Source of the DNA: Corynebacterium aquatimens
GTDB lineage: Bacteria; Actinomycetota; Actinomycetes; Mycobacteriales; Mycobacteriaceae
Direction: 5' to 3'
Assembly (NCBI RefSeq): GCF_030408395.1
Contig: NZ_CP046980.1
Coordinates: 434,001 to 498,000, forward strand
Length of the DNA stretch: 64,000 nt
Positions 37,376-45,442 of this stretch are shown piece after piece. Positions within the stretch are counted from its first letter, which is position 1, and every line of letters begins with the position of its first letter. The notes under the pieces were generated by a model. It was not told the DNA's origin and did not search any database. It saw nothing but the letters and a program-made list of their open reading frames with translations. Position numbers and translations under genes: made by a program.

Positions 37376-38452
37376 GTGACCACCGATCACGCCGATGAAT
37401 CAGTGTCATACGAGGCCGCCGGAGTCTCCATCGAGGCCGGCGACCAGGCAGTGGAATTGATTAAGACCCACGCCAAACGCGCGACCCGCCCCGAAGTACG
37501 CGGCGGGTTGGGCGGTTTCGCTGGCCTATTCGCGTTGGGCAAGTACCGTCAGCCCCTCCTTGCTGCTGGCTCCGATGGCGTGGGCACCAAATTGGCCGTG
37601 GCCCAAGCGATGGACGTCCACAACACCATCGGCATTGACCTCGTGGCGATGTGCGTGGATGACCTCGTAGTCTGCGGTGCGGAACCACTGTTTCTGCAGG
37701 ATTACATCGCCGTGGGCAAGGTCGTTCCGGAGAAAGTCGCGCAGATCGTCGAAGGAATTGCGGAAGGCTGCGTCCAAGCCGGTTGCGCGTTGCTCGGCGG
37801 TGAAACCGCTGAGCACCCAGGCGTGATGGACCCGAATGAGTACGACGTTTCTGCCACCGCCGTCGGTGTGGTCGAAGCCGATGAACTGTTGGGCCCCGAT
37901 CGCGTCCGCGAAGGCGACGTCATCATCGGCATGGCATCGTCAGGCTTGCACTCCAACGGTTACTCGTTGGCCCGCTACGTCCTGCTGGAGCGTGCTGGAC
38001 TCACACTGGAAGGCCACGTCGAAGAACTCGGCCGCACCCTCGGCGAGGAGTTGCTTGAACCAACCCGCATCTACGCCCTGGACTGCCTAGCCCTCGCCGC
38101 CGAGTGTGAGGTCCGCACGTTCTGCCACGTCACCGGCGGCGGCCTAGTGGGCAACATGGAGCGCATTATCCCTGAAGGCAAGGTCGCGGAAATGTACCGC
38201 ACCACCTGGAATCCTCCGCAGATCTTCCGCACCATTCGCGCCGTGGGTAAGGTCCCGGATGTTGAGATGGAGAAGACCTTCAACAAGGGCGTCGGCATGG
38301 TCGCCGTCGTCGCACCCGAGGACCGCGACAGGGCACTTGCAATGCTGACCGCCCGCCACGTTGACTGCTGGGAACTCGGCGTCGTGCGCGCCGCAACCCC
38401 CGACGACGAAGGTGCTCGGGCAACGCTGCTAGGCGCCCACCCAGGGTTCTAA
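37376..38452 (+). CDS. purM: AIR synthase
   Basis: Phosphoribosylformylglycinamidine cyclo-ligase, converting FGAM to AIR with ATP. 358 aa from GTG at 37376 with AAAGGAG upstream. Typical segments: SYEAAGVSIEAGDQAVELIK, GSDGVGTKLAVA, GGETAEHPGVM, and HVTGGGLVGNMERIIP. Probably co-transcribed with purF. A duplicated palindromic element lies just downstream. Confidence 0.97.
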   Translation: MTTDHADESVSYEAAGVSIEAGDQAVELIKTHAKRATRPEVRGGLGGFAGLFALGKYRQPLLAAGSDGVGTKLAVAQAMDVHNTIGIDLVAMCVDDLVVCGAEPLFLQDYIAVGKVVPEKVAQIVEGIAEGCVQAGCALLGGETAEHPGVMDPNEYDVSATAVGVVEADELLGPDRVREGDVIIGMASSGLHSNGYSLARYVLLERAGLTLEGHVEELGRTLGEELLEPTRIYALDCLALAAECEVRTFCHVTGGGLVGNMERIIPEGKVAEMYRTTWNPPQIFRTIRAVGKVPDVEMEKTFNKGVGMVAVVAPEDRDRALAMLTARHVDCWELGVVRAATPDDEGARATLLGAHPGF

Positions 38453-38823
38453 GAGCCCACCCGGTCCGCCCTGGCCGGCCCACTCGGCCCGGCCCGCCCC
38501 GGCGTCCTGACGATGGTGACACTTTGACACCCCAGGTCAAATCGCGACCTGGGGTTTTGCGCTGAATCGCCGGAGGAGGTGTCAGAATCGTCAGGATCGA
38601 CCCCTCGCCGCCATATCCAGGCGACGAGAAGCCCTCGACGGCGGGAAACCCCGGCGTCCTGACGATGCTGACACTTCGGCACCCTAGATCGAATCGCGAA
38701 CTGGGGTTTTGGGCTGAATCGCCGGGGGAGGTGTCAGAATCGTCAGGATCGACCCCTCGCCGCAAAGTCACTGCGGCGAGAAACCCGAGCGGCTCGACGC
38801 TGCAGCGGGGACTAAATAGGGGC
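38453..38823. repeat. Gene-free region with two copies of a 115-bp palindromic element
   Basis: No gene. Copies at 38497-38611 and 38649-38763 are exactly 152 bp apart, without gaps and with about nine mismatches. In each, the ends pair (TCCTGACGATnnTGACAC with GTGTCAgaATCGTCAGGA). In copy 1 an inner palindrome, CCCCAGGTC-n7-GACCTGGGG, forms a second stem; in copy 2 this inner stem is degraded. The inner part carries the sequence AATCGCGACCTGGGGTTTTG, also the core of arrays A and B. The rest is GC-rich without clear features. Confidence 0.88.
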
Positions 38824-39018
38824 TTAGCGGCCCGCGGCCCAGTCAGCGTAGTCCGAGTAGTCGTCCCCATCGAGGTCATCGAAATCGGAGCGCTGAGAAG
38901 AGGAAGGCGATTGGCCTGCCAGTTCGCGCTGCAGCGAATCGAGGTCCATGTCTGGAGAGTTGTACTTCAGCTGGCGTGCAACCTTGGTTTGCTTTGCTTT
39001 GGCGCGTCCGCGGCCCAT
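38824..39018 (-). CDS. DUF3073 protein
   Basis: 64 aa from ATG at 39018; nine further in-frame codons upstream are not conserved. Begins MGRGRAKAKQTKVARQLKY, the signature of actinobacterial DUF3073, then an acidic Ser/Asp tail (FDDLDGDDYSDYADWA). Small, basic at the front and acidic at the back, of unknown function. It is commonly found downstream of purM in this order. Confidence 0.88.
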   Translation of the reverse strand: MGRGRAKAKQTKVARQLKYNSPDMDLDSLQRELAGQSPSSSQRSDFDDLDGDDYSDYADWAAGR

Positions 39019-39113
39019 GGGCGTGACCCCCTTGAGGTGTCGCAAGGGCGGCGGCGTAATGCGCGGCCCTTGAAATATAAGTTCGTATTTGTCCTGCTAG
39101 CCATCATACCGTG

Positions 39114-40307
39114 CTAGTCAAATTGTGGGGATCTACCCTTCAGTCGGTCTATTGCTGCACGTCCGGCATGGTTTCCTTCATCGGCGGGTAGAGAGTCCGG
39201 GTCAACGGTTGCCGCGACAGCGATCTCGCCTTCCTCACCCGCAGCGACCTCAAACGTTGGTCCGGCTGGTGAGTGGTGAGCGCCGGGCGGCTGCGTAGCG
39301 GCGCGCGTCGTGTCTATCACGGTGGCGAGGGCTGAGCGCTTGATCAAGGCAAGAGCAATGGGCCCGTAGTCGCAGTCGTGCACCATGGTGCCTAGACGCC
39401 CGACGCGGCGGCCGCCGAGCGTGATGTCGGCGCCCATTTCCGGATCGAGTGGGGCAGAACCGTCCAAGTGGAGCTTTACCATGAGGCGCGGCGAACGGCC
39501 GATGTTGTCCACCCGCGCCACGGTTTCCTGCCCGCGGTAGCACCCTTTGTCCAGGTGGACTGCGCCAAGGGTGTCCCCGCGGCCGATGAGGCGGTGCGCC
39601 TCGTGGGGGATCGATTTGTCATCCAGGTCAGCCCGCAATTCGGGTTCGCCGGCATGTACTCGCGCCGCGGTAAAAGCCATGAGACCAGCGAGTTTTCCCC
39701 CGGCGGCGCGGAAGGAACGTACCGCGTCGCGTAAGGCGGAACGCGGGACCAGGGTGTCGTAGCGGTAGGGGCCCGGGCCCGCCCATTCCACCGGGCTCGT
39801 GGGAAGGGGGGTTGTTTCGCTGGTAGAGGGGTCGTCGATAAGCGATGTGGGCGTCGGAGCGGGGCTGAGCTCCGTGACCACGGCGTAGTCCGTGTCCTCA
39901 ACGGTGACGTTGGACCAGAAGATCATCCTCGACAGGTACTCGCGGAGGGAGTCGCCGCTGTAGGAGGGAACGTTGAGGTAGAAGGCGTCGGCGGCGCGCG
40001 TGACGTGCGCGTGGTGGAGAATGCGTCCTTGGCCATCGAGGTCCAGCGCGGCGGCGGAAAAACCGTCGCTGGCGTCGTCGAGTTTCTGGCTCAGCAGGTT
40101 GTTCAAAAATTCCGCGGCGTCCGGACCGGCGACCTTGATCACGCGGCGATGCGAACGATCAATCAGCACGGGCCCAAACATCAGCGCGCGCTGCTCAGCG
40201 AAGGGATCACCGTAGTGCCAGGCCACCCCCGCGGCGTCCAGCGGCGAATCATCGGCCGCAACCAGTTCGGCGGCGCCGGGCAAGTTCATAAGAGGGGAGC
40301 GGTACAT
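39114..40307 (-). CDS. ygfZ: YgfZ/GcvT-like folate-binding protein
   Basis: 397 aa from ATG at 40307 (alternatives 40319 and 40289). The YgfZ signature KGCYRGQETVAR near residue 260 contains the conserved Cys. YgfZ uses tetrahydrofolate and supports iron-sulfur enzyme assembly or repair. The N-terminus (GVAWHYGDPFAEQRAL, VIKVAGPDAAEFLNNLLSQ) resembles the aminomethyltransferase fold. Its C-terminus has a low-complexity extension. Divergent from the PabC-like gene, 45 bp away. Confidence 0.88.
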   Translation of the reverse strand: MYRSPLMNLPGAAELVAADDSPLDAAGVAWHYGDPFAEQRALMFGPVLIDRSHRRVIKVAGPDAAEFLNNLLSQKLDDASDGFSAAALDLDGQGRILHHAHVTRAADAFYLNVPSYSGDSLREYLSRMIFWSNVTVEDTDYAVVTELSPAPTPTSLIDDPSTSETTPLPTSPVEWAGPGPYRYDTLVPRSALRDAVRSFRAAGGKLAGLMAFTAARVHAGEPELRADLDDKSIPHEAHRLIGRGDTLGAVHLDKGCYRGQETVARVDNIGRSPRLMVKLHLDGSAPLDPEMGADITLGGRRVGRLGTMVHDCDYGPIALALIKRSALATVIDTTRAATQPPGAHHSPAGPTFEVAAGEEGEIAVAATVDPDSLPADEGNHAGRAAIDRLKGRSPQFD

Positions 40308-40352
40308 GCGCCGAATCATACGCGCGTGTGTGCGTGGGCATAATGGGAGAGT

Positions 40353-41309
40353 ATGGGCCTTTATCCTGCACGCATTCCGCAGCCGGTTATCTACCTCGTG
40401 GAGCCATTTGGCGGTTCCATGCGTAGGCACAATCTGAATTTGCCGCACGTTTTCTGGGACGATGCCGCAGTCACGCGTGGCGACGGGGTGTTTGAGACCA
40501 TCTTGGTTTCCGCCGGTGAACCAGTGAACGTGGGCAAGCACTTGGAGCGCTTCGCGCGTTCCGCCGCGCTGCTGGACTTGCCGGAACCAGATGCGGACAC
40601 GTGGGTGCGTGCAACACGTGAGGCCGTGGCGGATTTCGTCCGCGAATCGGGCCTGGATCCGCAGAACCCCGCGGACGCTGATGCGCTTTCACAACTCGAA
40701 GGCAAGTGCGTGTGGACATACACCCGTGGGCGGGAGTCCACCGGCGTGCCCACGGCGTGGGTGACGGTGCGCCCGGTTGCGCCGGAGGTCGTGGCGCAGC
40801 GCGAAAACGGCGTGCGCGTCCTCACCGCGCCGAAGGGCTACACAATAGCGCGTATCGACGACGCGGCGGCGGCACCATGGATGGCCGTCGGTGCGAAGTC
40901 ACTGAATTACGCCGGTGCAATGGCAGCGCAGCGCTGGGCCGCATCCCAGGGCGCGGACGATGTGATTTACATCGAGCCCGAGTCAGGCCGCGTGCTGGAA
41001 AGCACCATCGCGTCGGTGCTCGTGGTGAAGGCCAACAAGAAACTGCGCACGCCTGTTACCGGCGGCGATGTCCTGCCCGGCACCACCGTGGCAGCGATCT
41101 TCGCGCGCGCAGTCGACGACGGATGGCGCTGTAAAGAAAAAGACCTCACCGTTGATGATCTGCACAACGCCGAGCAGGTGTGGCTCGTGTCCTCCGTGCG
41201 CGGCGGGGTGCGCGTCACCTCCATCGATGGGAAGAAGTTACCCACGCCCAAAGCCAAAGAAGAGGACGCCGTGCGTGTGCTTATCGAGAACAGCCGCCGC
41301 GCTGGCTAG
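40353..41309 (+). CDS. pabC: Aminodeoxychorismate lyase-like PLP enzyme
   Basis: 318 aa, fold-type IV PLP enzyme. Lys182 in VGAKSLNYAGAM is the likely Schiff-base lysine; VTRGDGVFETI and IEPESGRVLEST are the other family motifs. PabC releases pyruvate from aminodeoxychorismate to give 4-aminobenzoate for folate. The divergent folate-binding YgfZ gene suits this role. A D-amino-acid or branched-chain aminotransferase cannot be excluded from sequence alone. Confidence 0.82.
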   Translation: MGLYPARIPQPVIYLVEPFGGSMRRHNLNLPHVFWDDAAVTRGDGVFETILVSAGEPVNVGKHLERFARSAALLDLPEPDADTWVRATREAVADFVRESGLDPQNPADADALSQLEGKCVWTYTRGRESTGVPTAWVTVRPVAPEVVAQRENGVRVLTAPKGYTIARIDDAAAAPWMAVGAKSLNYAGAMAAQRWAASQGADDVIYIEPESGRVLESTIASVLVVKANKKLRTPVTGGDVLPGTTVAAIFARAVDDGWRCKEKDLTVDDLHNAEQVWLVSSVRGGVRVTSIDGKKLPTPKAKEEDAVRVLIENSRRAG

Positions 41310-41341
41310 GCAGCACGGCGGGAGAATAGCTTAACCGCTGG

Positions 41342-42025
41342 CTAGCCGGCGACGCGGGTTAGTTCGGCGGACATGTACGGGACTAGCTCGCGGTCCTCGC
41401 CGGTGCCCACCATGCGTTCGTCGACCCAGCCGAGGTTCTGGTTGGGCAGCAAGCCGTATAGGCGCTTGCCGGGGCCGTGGGAGGCGGGGCCGGTGGCGGT
41501 GGCCACGGTGGACGCGGACGCTAGGGACCACGCGCGCTCGTTGACGGGCTCGCCGTAGAGGATTTCCACCAGTCCGCGGGAGTTGGTCAGGATCACCTCA
41601 ATGTCGTCGTCGAGCGAGATGCGCCAGAAGCCGACTTCGCGTTCCAGTGGGCCGGCCGGGTTGCCTTCACCGTCGAGGCGCCACGTGCGGGACTCAAAGC
41701 GGAGGTAGTTCTCACCATCGTGGGAGATGATCAACTGCTGACCAAAGGTGAATTCCTCGGCGTTGTCTTCCATGGCCGGGTTCGCTTGACCAGTGCCGTG
41801 CCACACGCCTACTAGAGGGAGAAGTGCTAGTAGACCGTCGTGCAGGCTGGGGCCTTGGCGGAGGTTCGCCGTGTCGTCGGCAAGCGGCACGTCAAAGCCA
41901 AACGTAGGGATGTTGCGGCTACCGGTGGTCTTCGCGCGCTCGGCGGCAATGTTGACGGCTTCGTTGCCGTCGAGGTGCTCGCCGCCAGTTGGTTGTGGGA
42001 TGGAATCGTGCGTAGTTTCGCTCAT
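41342..42025 (-). CDS. Nitrobindin-like (FABP-family) protein lacking the heme histidine
   Basis: 227 aa. The nitrobindin beta-barrel signature GVWHGTGQ lies near residue 72, followed by 'EEFTFGQQLIISHDGENYLRFESRTWRLDG'. Nitrobindins bind ferric heme through a C-terminal His. Here the end reads ELVPYMSAELTRVAG with no His, as in other corynebacterial members described as lacking the heme ligand. Peroxynitrite isomerase activity should not be assumed. An N-terminal extension of about 60 residues precedes the barrel. Confidence 0.85.
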   Translation of the reverse strand: MSETTHDSIPQPTGGEHLDGNEAVNIAAERAKTTGSRNIPTFGFDVPLADDTANLRQGPSLHDGLLALLPLVGVWHGTGQANPAMEDNAEEFTFGQQLIISHDGENYLRFESRTWRLDGEGNPAGPLEREVGFWRISLDDDIEVILTNSRGLVEILYGEPVNERAWSLASASTVATATGPASHGPGKRLYGLLPNQNLGWVDERMVGTGEDRELVPYMSAELTRVAG

Positions 42026-42088
42026 GCCAATCTAGGGTAGCGCCGCGGGATGCCGGCGGTTTTCGGTGGCCGGGGGCTTCCCCCGCGT

Positions 42089-42913
42089 TTAGTCCGGCCG
42101 GTGAGCGATTGGGCTCAGGTCCTCCGAGGTCAGCGTGACCTGCCGTCGTTGTGCGAGAAATTGGATCGAGCCGCCGACGAGCTGCACCATGTCGGCCGCG
42201 TCGGCGTGTGCGCCGAAGGACAGCATCCGCGTATCCAGTTCCAAGGTGAACGCGCGCGTCACTGCCTCGCGGTGCTTGTCATCAACATCGATCAGCTGGA
42301 TTGGGGTCATCCGGAACAGTGGTCCGTCGAGCCGAAGAGAGACAATCGCTGTGCTGCGCGTATCCATCCCAGGGATCGTGCCGGTCAGTTGCGCTTCGCT
42401 GGCTGGCCCGCCGTTGGGAGAAATGTCGTAGGGGTTGGAGATATCCAAGTCCGTCATGTGGACGCCGTCGACGCGAATCAGCTGGCCGAACGCCACGCCG
42501 TCGAGGCTGATTGTGTGCTCAACGATGTCCGCTTGGGCGCCCTCGAAGCGCCCGGCGAGGGCGTCGGCAGGGTCGATGAAGATGTGGTGAATGTCGGTCC
42601 GGGCGTTCGCGATGCCCACGCCCGGCACGTCAACGTCAAGCGCCTGAATGCTTAACCGCGGCACTTGACCTGTCAGCAGGACCTGCGTGAACGGAAAGCC
42701 ATCGACGAAAGTTTCCGGCTCAGCGGCAAGCTTCGCGGTGGTTTGTGCGTTGCGCGATAGCGTTCGCTCAACGCGCGCCGCAGTAAAGGAATCGGCGAGG
42801 AACAGGCACGCAAGGACAACGATGATCGTTGACGCGGTGATCCACGCGGCGCGCGGGGGCCGGCGCCACCAGCGGCGAGCTGCGCGCTCGCGATCAATCA
42901 GTGCGGTACTCAC
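42089..42913 (-). CDS. DUF2993 (LmeA-like) membrane-anchored protein
   Basis: 274 aa. Basic N-terminus with one membrane segment (about 24-43, WITASTIIVVLACLFLADS), then an extracytoplasmic domain with FVDGFPFTQVLLTGQVPRLSI, the DUF2993 opening. LmeA in mycobacteria is a periplasmic phosphoinositide-binding protein needed for lipomannan maturation; a similar envelope role is possible here but inferred. Divergent from mshD, with start codons 60 bp apart. Confidence 0.82.
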   Translation of the reverse strand: MSTALIDRERAARRWWRRPPRAAWITASTIIVVLACLFLADSFTAARVERTLSRNAQTTAKLAAEPETFVDGFPFTQVLLTGQVPRLSIQALDVDVPGVGIANARTDIHHIFIDPADALAGRFEGAQADIVEHTISLDGVAFGQLIRVDGVHMTDLDISNPYDISPNGGPASEAQLTGTIPGMDTRSTAIVSLRLDGPLFRMTPIQLIDVDDKHREAVTRAFTLELDTRMLSFGAHADAADMVQLVGGSIQFLAQRRQVTLTSEDLSPIAHRPD

Positions 42914-42972
42914 AGATCAAGTATGGCCTACCACCCGTTGCCGTAGTGTGCGGCGGCGCTATTGTCGTTTCC

Positions 42973-44001
42973 ATGGGCATCACGCACATTACAGCAGGCG
43001 CTCTCGCTTCCGACAGCCGCGTACGCAGCGAGGCCGATGAGCTGCTCGCGCGCATCGAGAAGCAAGATCGCGTCGCCGCATTCTCCGAGGCCTTTCTCGC
43101 AGGCATGCGCGAAGCCCGCTGGTCGCATGAGCATTTTCTTGCGCTTATCGACGACACCCTAGTAGGCATCGCCGGCCTTTCCCCAGATGGTTCCGCTGAG
43201 TTGGCCGTAGAACCCACCGCGCGTGGCCGGGGGATAGGAACGACCCTGGCGAAGGCAGTGCTTAAGCACCATGAAGCCCGTGACAATGACGGTGGAAATA
43301 ACGGGGATGCGAGCCTAGGGTTCTGGGCGCACGGCAACCTCCCGGCCGCGCAGAGCGTAGCTAACCGGCTTGATCTCACGCCGCGCAGGACGCTGCTCGT
43401 GATGGAGATTGAAGGTGAAGCCTTAGACGCCATTACGGACGATGACGCGTGGGCGAAGACCCAGGCCGAACTGGCGGAGCAGGGGTTGGGGCTGGAAACG
43501 TATGGTGAGGCCGTCGATAAGTATGGCGCGAACGCCGTGGATCGCGCGTGGCTTGCCGTGAACAACGACGCCTTTAGCTGGCACCCCGAACAAGGCGGAT
43601 GGGATATTGAACGTCTTCGCGCCGGGATGAACACGCAGTGGTTTGACCCGCATGGAGTGATCCTCCTGTGGGATTTCGCTGGCCACGAATCCGGTGACGG
43701 CGAGCCTGCCACCCTCGTGGGTTTCCACTGGACGAAGATGCACGTCGCTGATAGTGAAGCTGGCGCTGCTGGTGACGAGCACGGGGCGAAGGGCGAGGTC
43801 TACGTCGTCGGGCTTTCTTCCGCCTATCGTGGGCGTGGCCTCGGTGATCCTTTGATGCGCGCCGGGCTTGTATCCCTGCGTAAGCGCGGCGATGTATCCC
43901 GCGTTGTCCTCTACGTTGAAGAGGACAATAAGCCAGCTGTAGCGAGGTACCGGCAGCTCGGCTTCACCGTGGTGGAGCATCACGTTGTGTACGCGCGGTG
44001 A
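42973..44001 (+). CDS. mshD: Mycothiol synthase
   Basis: Acetylates Cys-GlcN-Ins with acetyl-CoA to give mycothiol, the main thiol of actinobacteria. 342 aa with two GNAT domains. The N-terminal one is degenerate (ELAVEPTARGRGIGTTL still shows an acetyl-CoA loop). The C-terminal one is active-like (VVGLSSAYRGRGLGDPLMRAGL, VLYVEEDNKPAVARYRQLGF). ATG at 42973 is chosen; the frame is open upstream to 42901 without homology. Adjacent to pstS, as in C. glutamicum. Confidence 0.93.
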   Translation: MGITHITAGALASDSRVRSEADELLARIEKQDRVAAFSEAFLAGMREARWSHEHFLALIDDTLVGIAGLSPDGSAELAVEPTARGRGIGTTLAKAVLKHHEARDNDGGNNGDASLGFWAHGNLPAAQSVANRLDLTPRRTLLVMEIEGEALDAITDDDAWAKTQAELAEQGLGLETYGEAVDKYGANAVDRAWLAVNNDAFSWHPEQGGWDIERLRAGMNTQWFDPHGVILLWDFAGHESGDGEPATLVGFHWTKMHVADSEAGAAGDEHGAKGEVYVVGLSSAYRGRGLGDPLMRAGLVSLRKRGDVSRVVLYVEEDNKPAVARYRQLGFTVVEHHVVYAR

Positions 44002-44057
44002 TCACAACGGGCGCCGGTTGCACTTTGGTTGGATTCACGGGCACCGTATTGCAGGCA

Positions 44058-44084
44058 AAAGTCACAAAAGTTATCAAAGTTAAC
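44058..44084 (+). repeat. Three 9-bp direct repeats upstream of pstS
   Basis: AAAGTCACA, AAAGTTATC, AAAGTTAAC in direct succession. The same AAAG-N5 pattern, three times at exactly 9 bp, occurs upstream of cydA, including an identical AAAGTCACA unit. Function unknown. Confidence 0.6.
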
Positions 44085-44100
44085 GCAGTGTTCACCTCAA
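44079..44100 (+). promoter_or_regulatory. Candidate PHO box upstream of pstS
   Basis: Contiguous 11-bp units GTTAACGCAGT and GTTCACCTCAA. The second matches the GTTCACC head of streptomycete PHO-box units, and the spacing is exact. It lies 91 bp before the pstS start. It is the likely PhoR activation site of the pst operon. Confidence 0.55.
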
Positions 44101-44190
44101 AGGCTAGCTGGGGTTAACGCTTAGAACGTAGCTTTCGGACATGTGAGTGCTTGCACTCTGCAAGTTTGTTATCCACTTGAAAGGTATCCC

Positions 44191-45309
44191 GTGATCAAGA
44201 ACATCAAGCGCACCGCTGCCATCTTCGGCGCAGTGGCCCTGACTTCCTCCGCTCTTGTTGCCTGCGGCGGCGACAATGGTAACGGCGGCGGCGGCGATGA
44301 AAAGGACCCGTCTCAGATCGAGGGCCTTTCCGGTCAGTCCGGTCAGCTCGTCGCTGAGGGTGCAACCTCCCAGGCAGACGCAATGAACGAGGTCTTCGGT
44401 CTTCGTTACCAAGAGGCTGTTGAAGGCGCAACGCTTGCGTACAACGGCACCGGCTCTGGCCAGGGCGTGAAGAACTTCACCGCAGGCCAGGTCGCTTTCG
44501 CTGGTTCTGACTCCCCGCTGAAGGACGAAGAGGTTGAGCCGGCTAAGCAGCGCTGCAACGGCAACGAAGCATGGCACCTGCCGATGGTGATCGGCCCGGT
44601 CGCTATCGCCTACAACCTTGAGGGCCAGGACATCAACCTGACCATCGACAACCTGGTTGACATCTTCAAGGGCGACATCAAGAAGTGGAACGACTCCAAG
44701 ATCGCTGACGCTAACCCGGACGCTTCCCTGCCGGACAAGGACATCAAGGTCATCTACCGCGCTGAGGAGTCCGGTACCTCTGACAACTTCCAGAAGTTCC
44801 TGAAGGCTGCCTCCAACGGTCGCTGGGACTCCACCGGTAAGTCCTTCCCGAAGGCTGTCGGTGCTGGTGCTAACAAGTCCACCGGTGTGGTCAAGGAAGT
44901 TGAGAAGATCGACGGCGCTATCACCTACGTTGAGGTTGGTGCTGCACAGGCTTCCGGCCTCCAGATCGCCAACATTGACTTCGGTGCAGGCCCGGTTGAG
45001 CTGAACAAGGACTCCGTTGTCAAGGCTCTGGACAACCTTGAGTTCAAGGAAGGTCACAACGAGCACGACCTCGTCGTTGACTCTGAGGCACTGTTCAAGC
45101 AGAACGGCGAGGGCGCATACCCGCTCATCCTCACGACCTACGAGATCGTCTGCTCCGCAGGCTACGACGAGGCAACCGGTAAGCAGGTCAAGGACTTCCT
45201 GAAGGTCGCTCTGGAATCCCAGAACCAGACCCTCGAGGACGTCGGCTACATCCCGGTCGAGGGCAAGCACCTCGAGCGCCTGAAGGCTGCTGTCGACGCT
45301 CTTGCGTAA
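44191..45309 (+). CDS. pstS: Phosphate-binding lipoprotein PstS
   Basis: High-affinity phosphate receptor on the outer face of the membrane. 372 aa from GTG at 44191 (AAAGG upstream). Lipobox LVAC with Cys25. Typical PstS segments: GATSQADAMNEVF, YNGTGSGQGVKNF, FAGSDSPL and YRAEESGTSDNFQKFL. Codon use is strongly biased to C-ending codons, as in highly expressed genes. First gene of pstSCAB; a hairpin before pstC probably lets pstS be expressed more than the rest. Confidence 0.97.
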   Translation: MIKNIKRTAAIFGAVALTSSALVACGGDNGNGGGGDEKDPSQIEGLSGQSGQLVAEGATSQADAMNEVFGLRYQEAVEGATLAYNGTGSGQGVKNFTAGQVAFAGSDSPLKDEEVEPAKQRCNGNEAWHLPMVIGPVAIAYNLEGQDINLTIDNLVDIFKGDIKKWNDSKIADANPDASLPDKDIKVIYRAEESGTSDNFQKFLKAASNGRWDSTGKSFPKAVGAGANKSTGVVKEVEKIDGAITYVEVGAAQASGLQIANIDFGAGPVELNKDSVVKALDNLEFKEGHNEHDLVVDSEALFKQNGEGAYPLILTTYEIVCSAGYDEATGKQVKDFLKVALESQNQTLEDVGYIPVEGKHLERLKAAVDALA

Positions 45310-45343
45310 ACCGCTTTAAAGGTGCTGGTTAACACGCCAGCGC

Positions 45344-45375
45344 GCCCCCCGACGACACGATCATCAGCGGGGGGC
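45344..45375 (+). terminator. Intercistronic hairpin between pstS and pstC
   Basis: GCCCCCCG (45344-45351) pairs with CGGGGGGC (45368-45375) over a 16-nt loop. No strong T run, so it is a partial terminator or 3' stability structure for the pstS message. Confidence 0.55.
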
Positions 45376-45442
45376 TTACCTACGTCACAAACCGTAGGAA
45401 CCGAACTAGGTTTTACCTCTTTTCGACTTTTAATAAGGATTC

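Noticed and set aside
38280..38879. 199-aa minus-strand frame over the end of purM and the repeat region
   Set aside because: It consists of the duplicated 115-bp element read as protein plus antisense of purM; no start signal.
44104..45270. 388-aa open frame antisense to pstS
   Set aside because: It mirrors the strongly biased codons of pstS. The protein is a leucine/valine-rich string without domains, and pstS is certain on the other strand.
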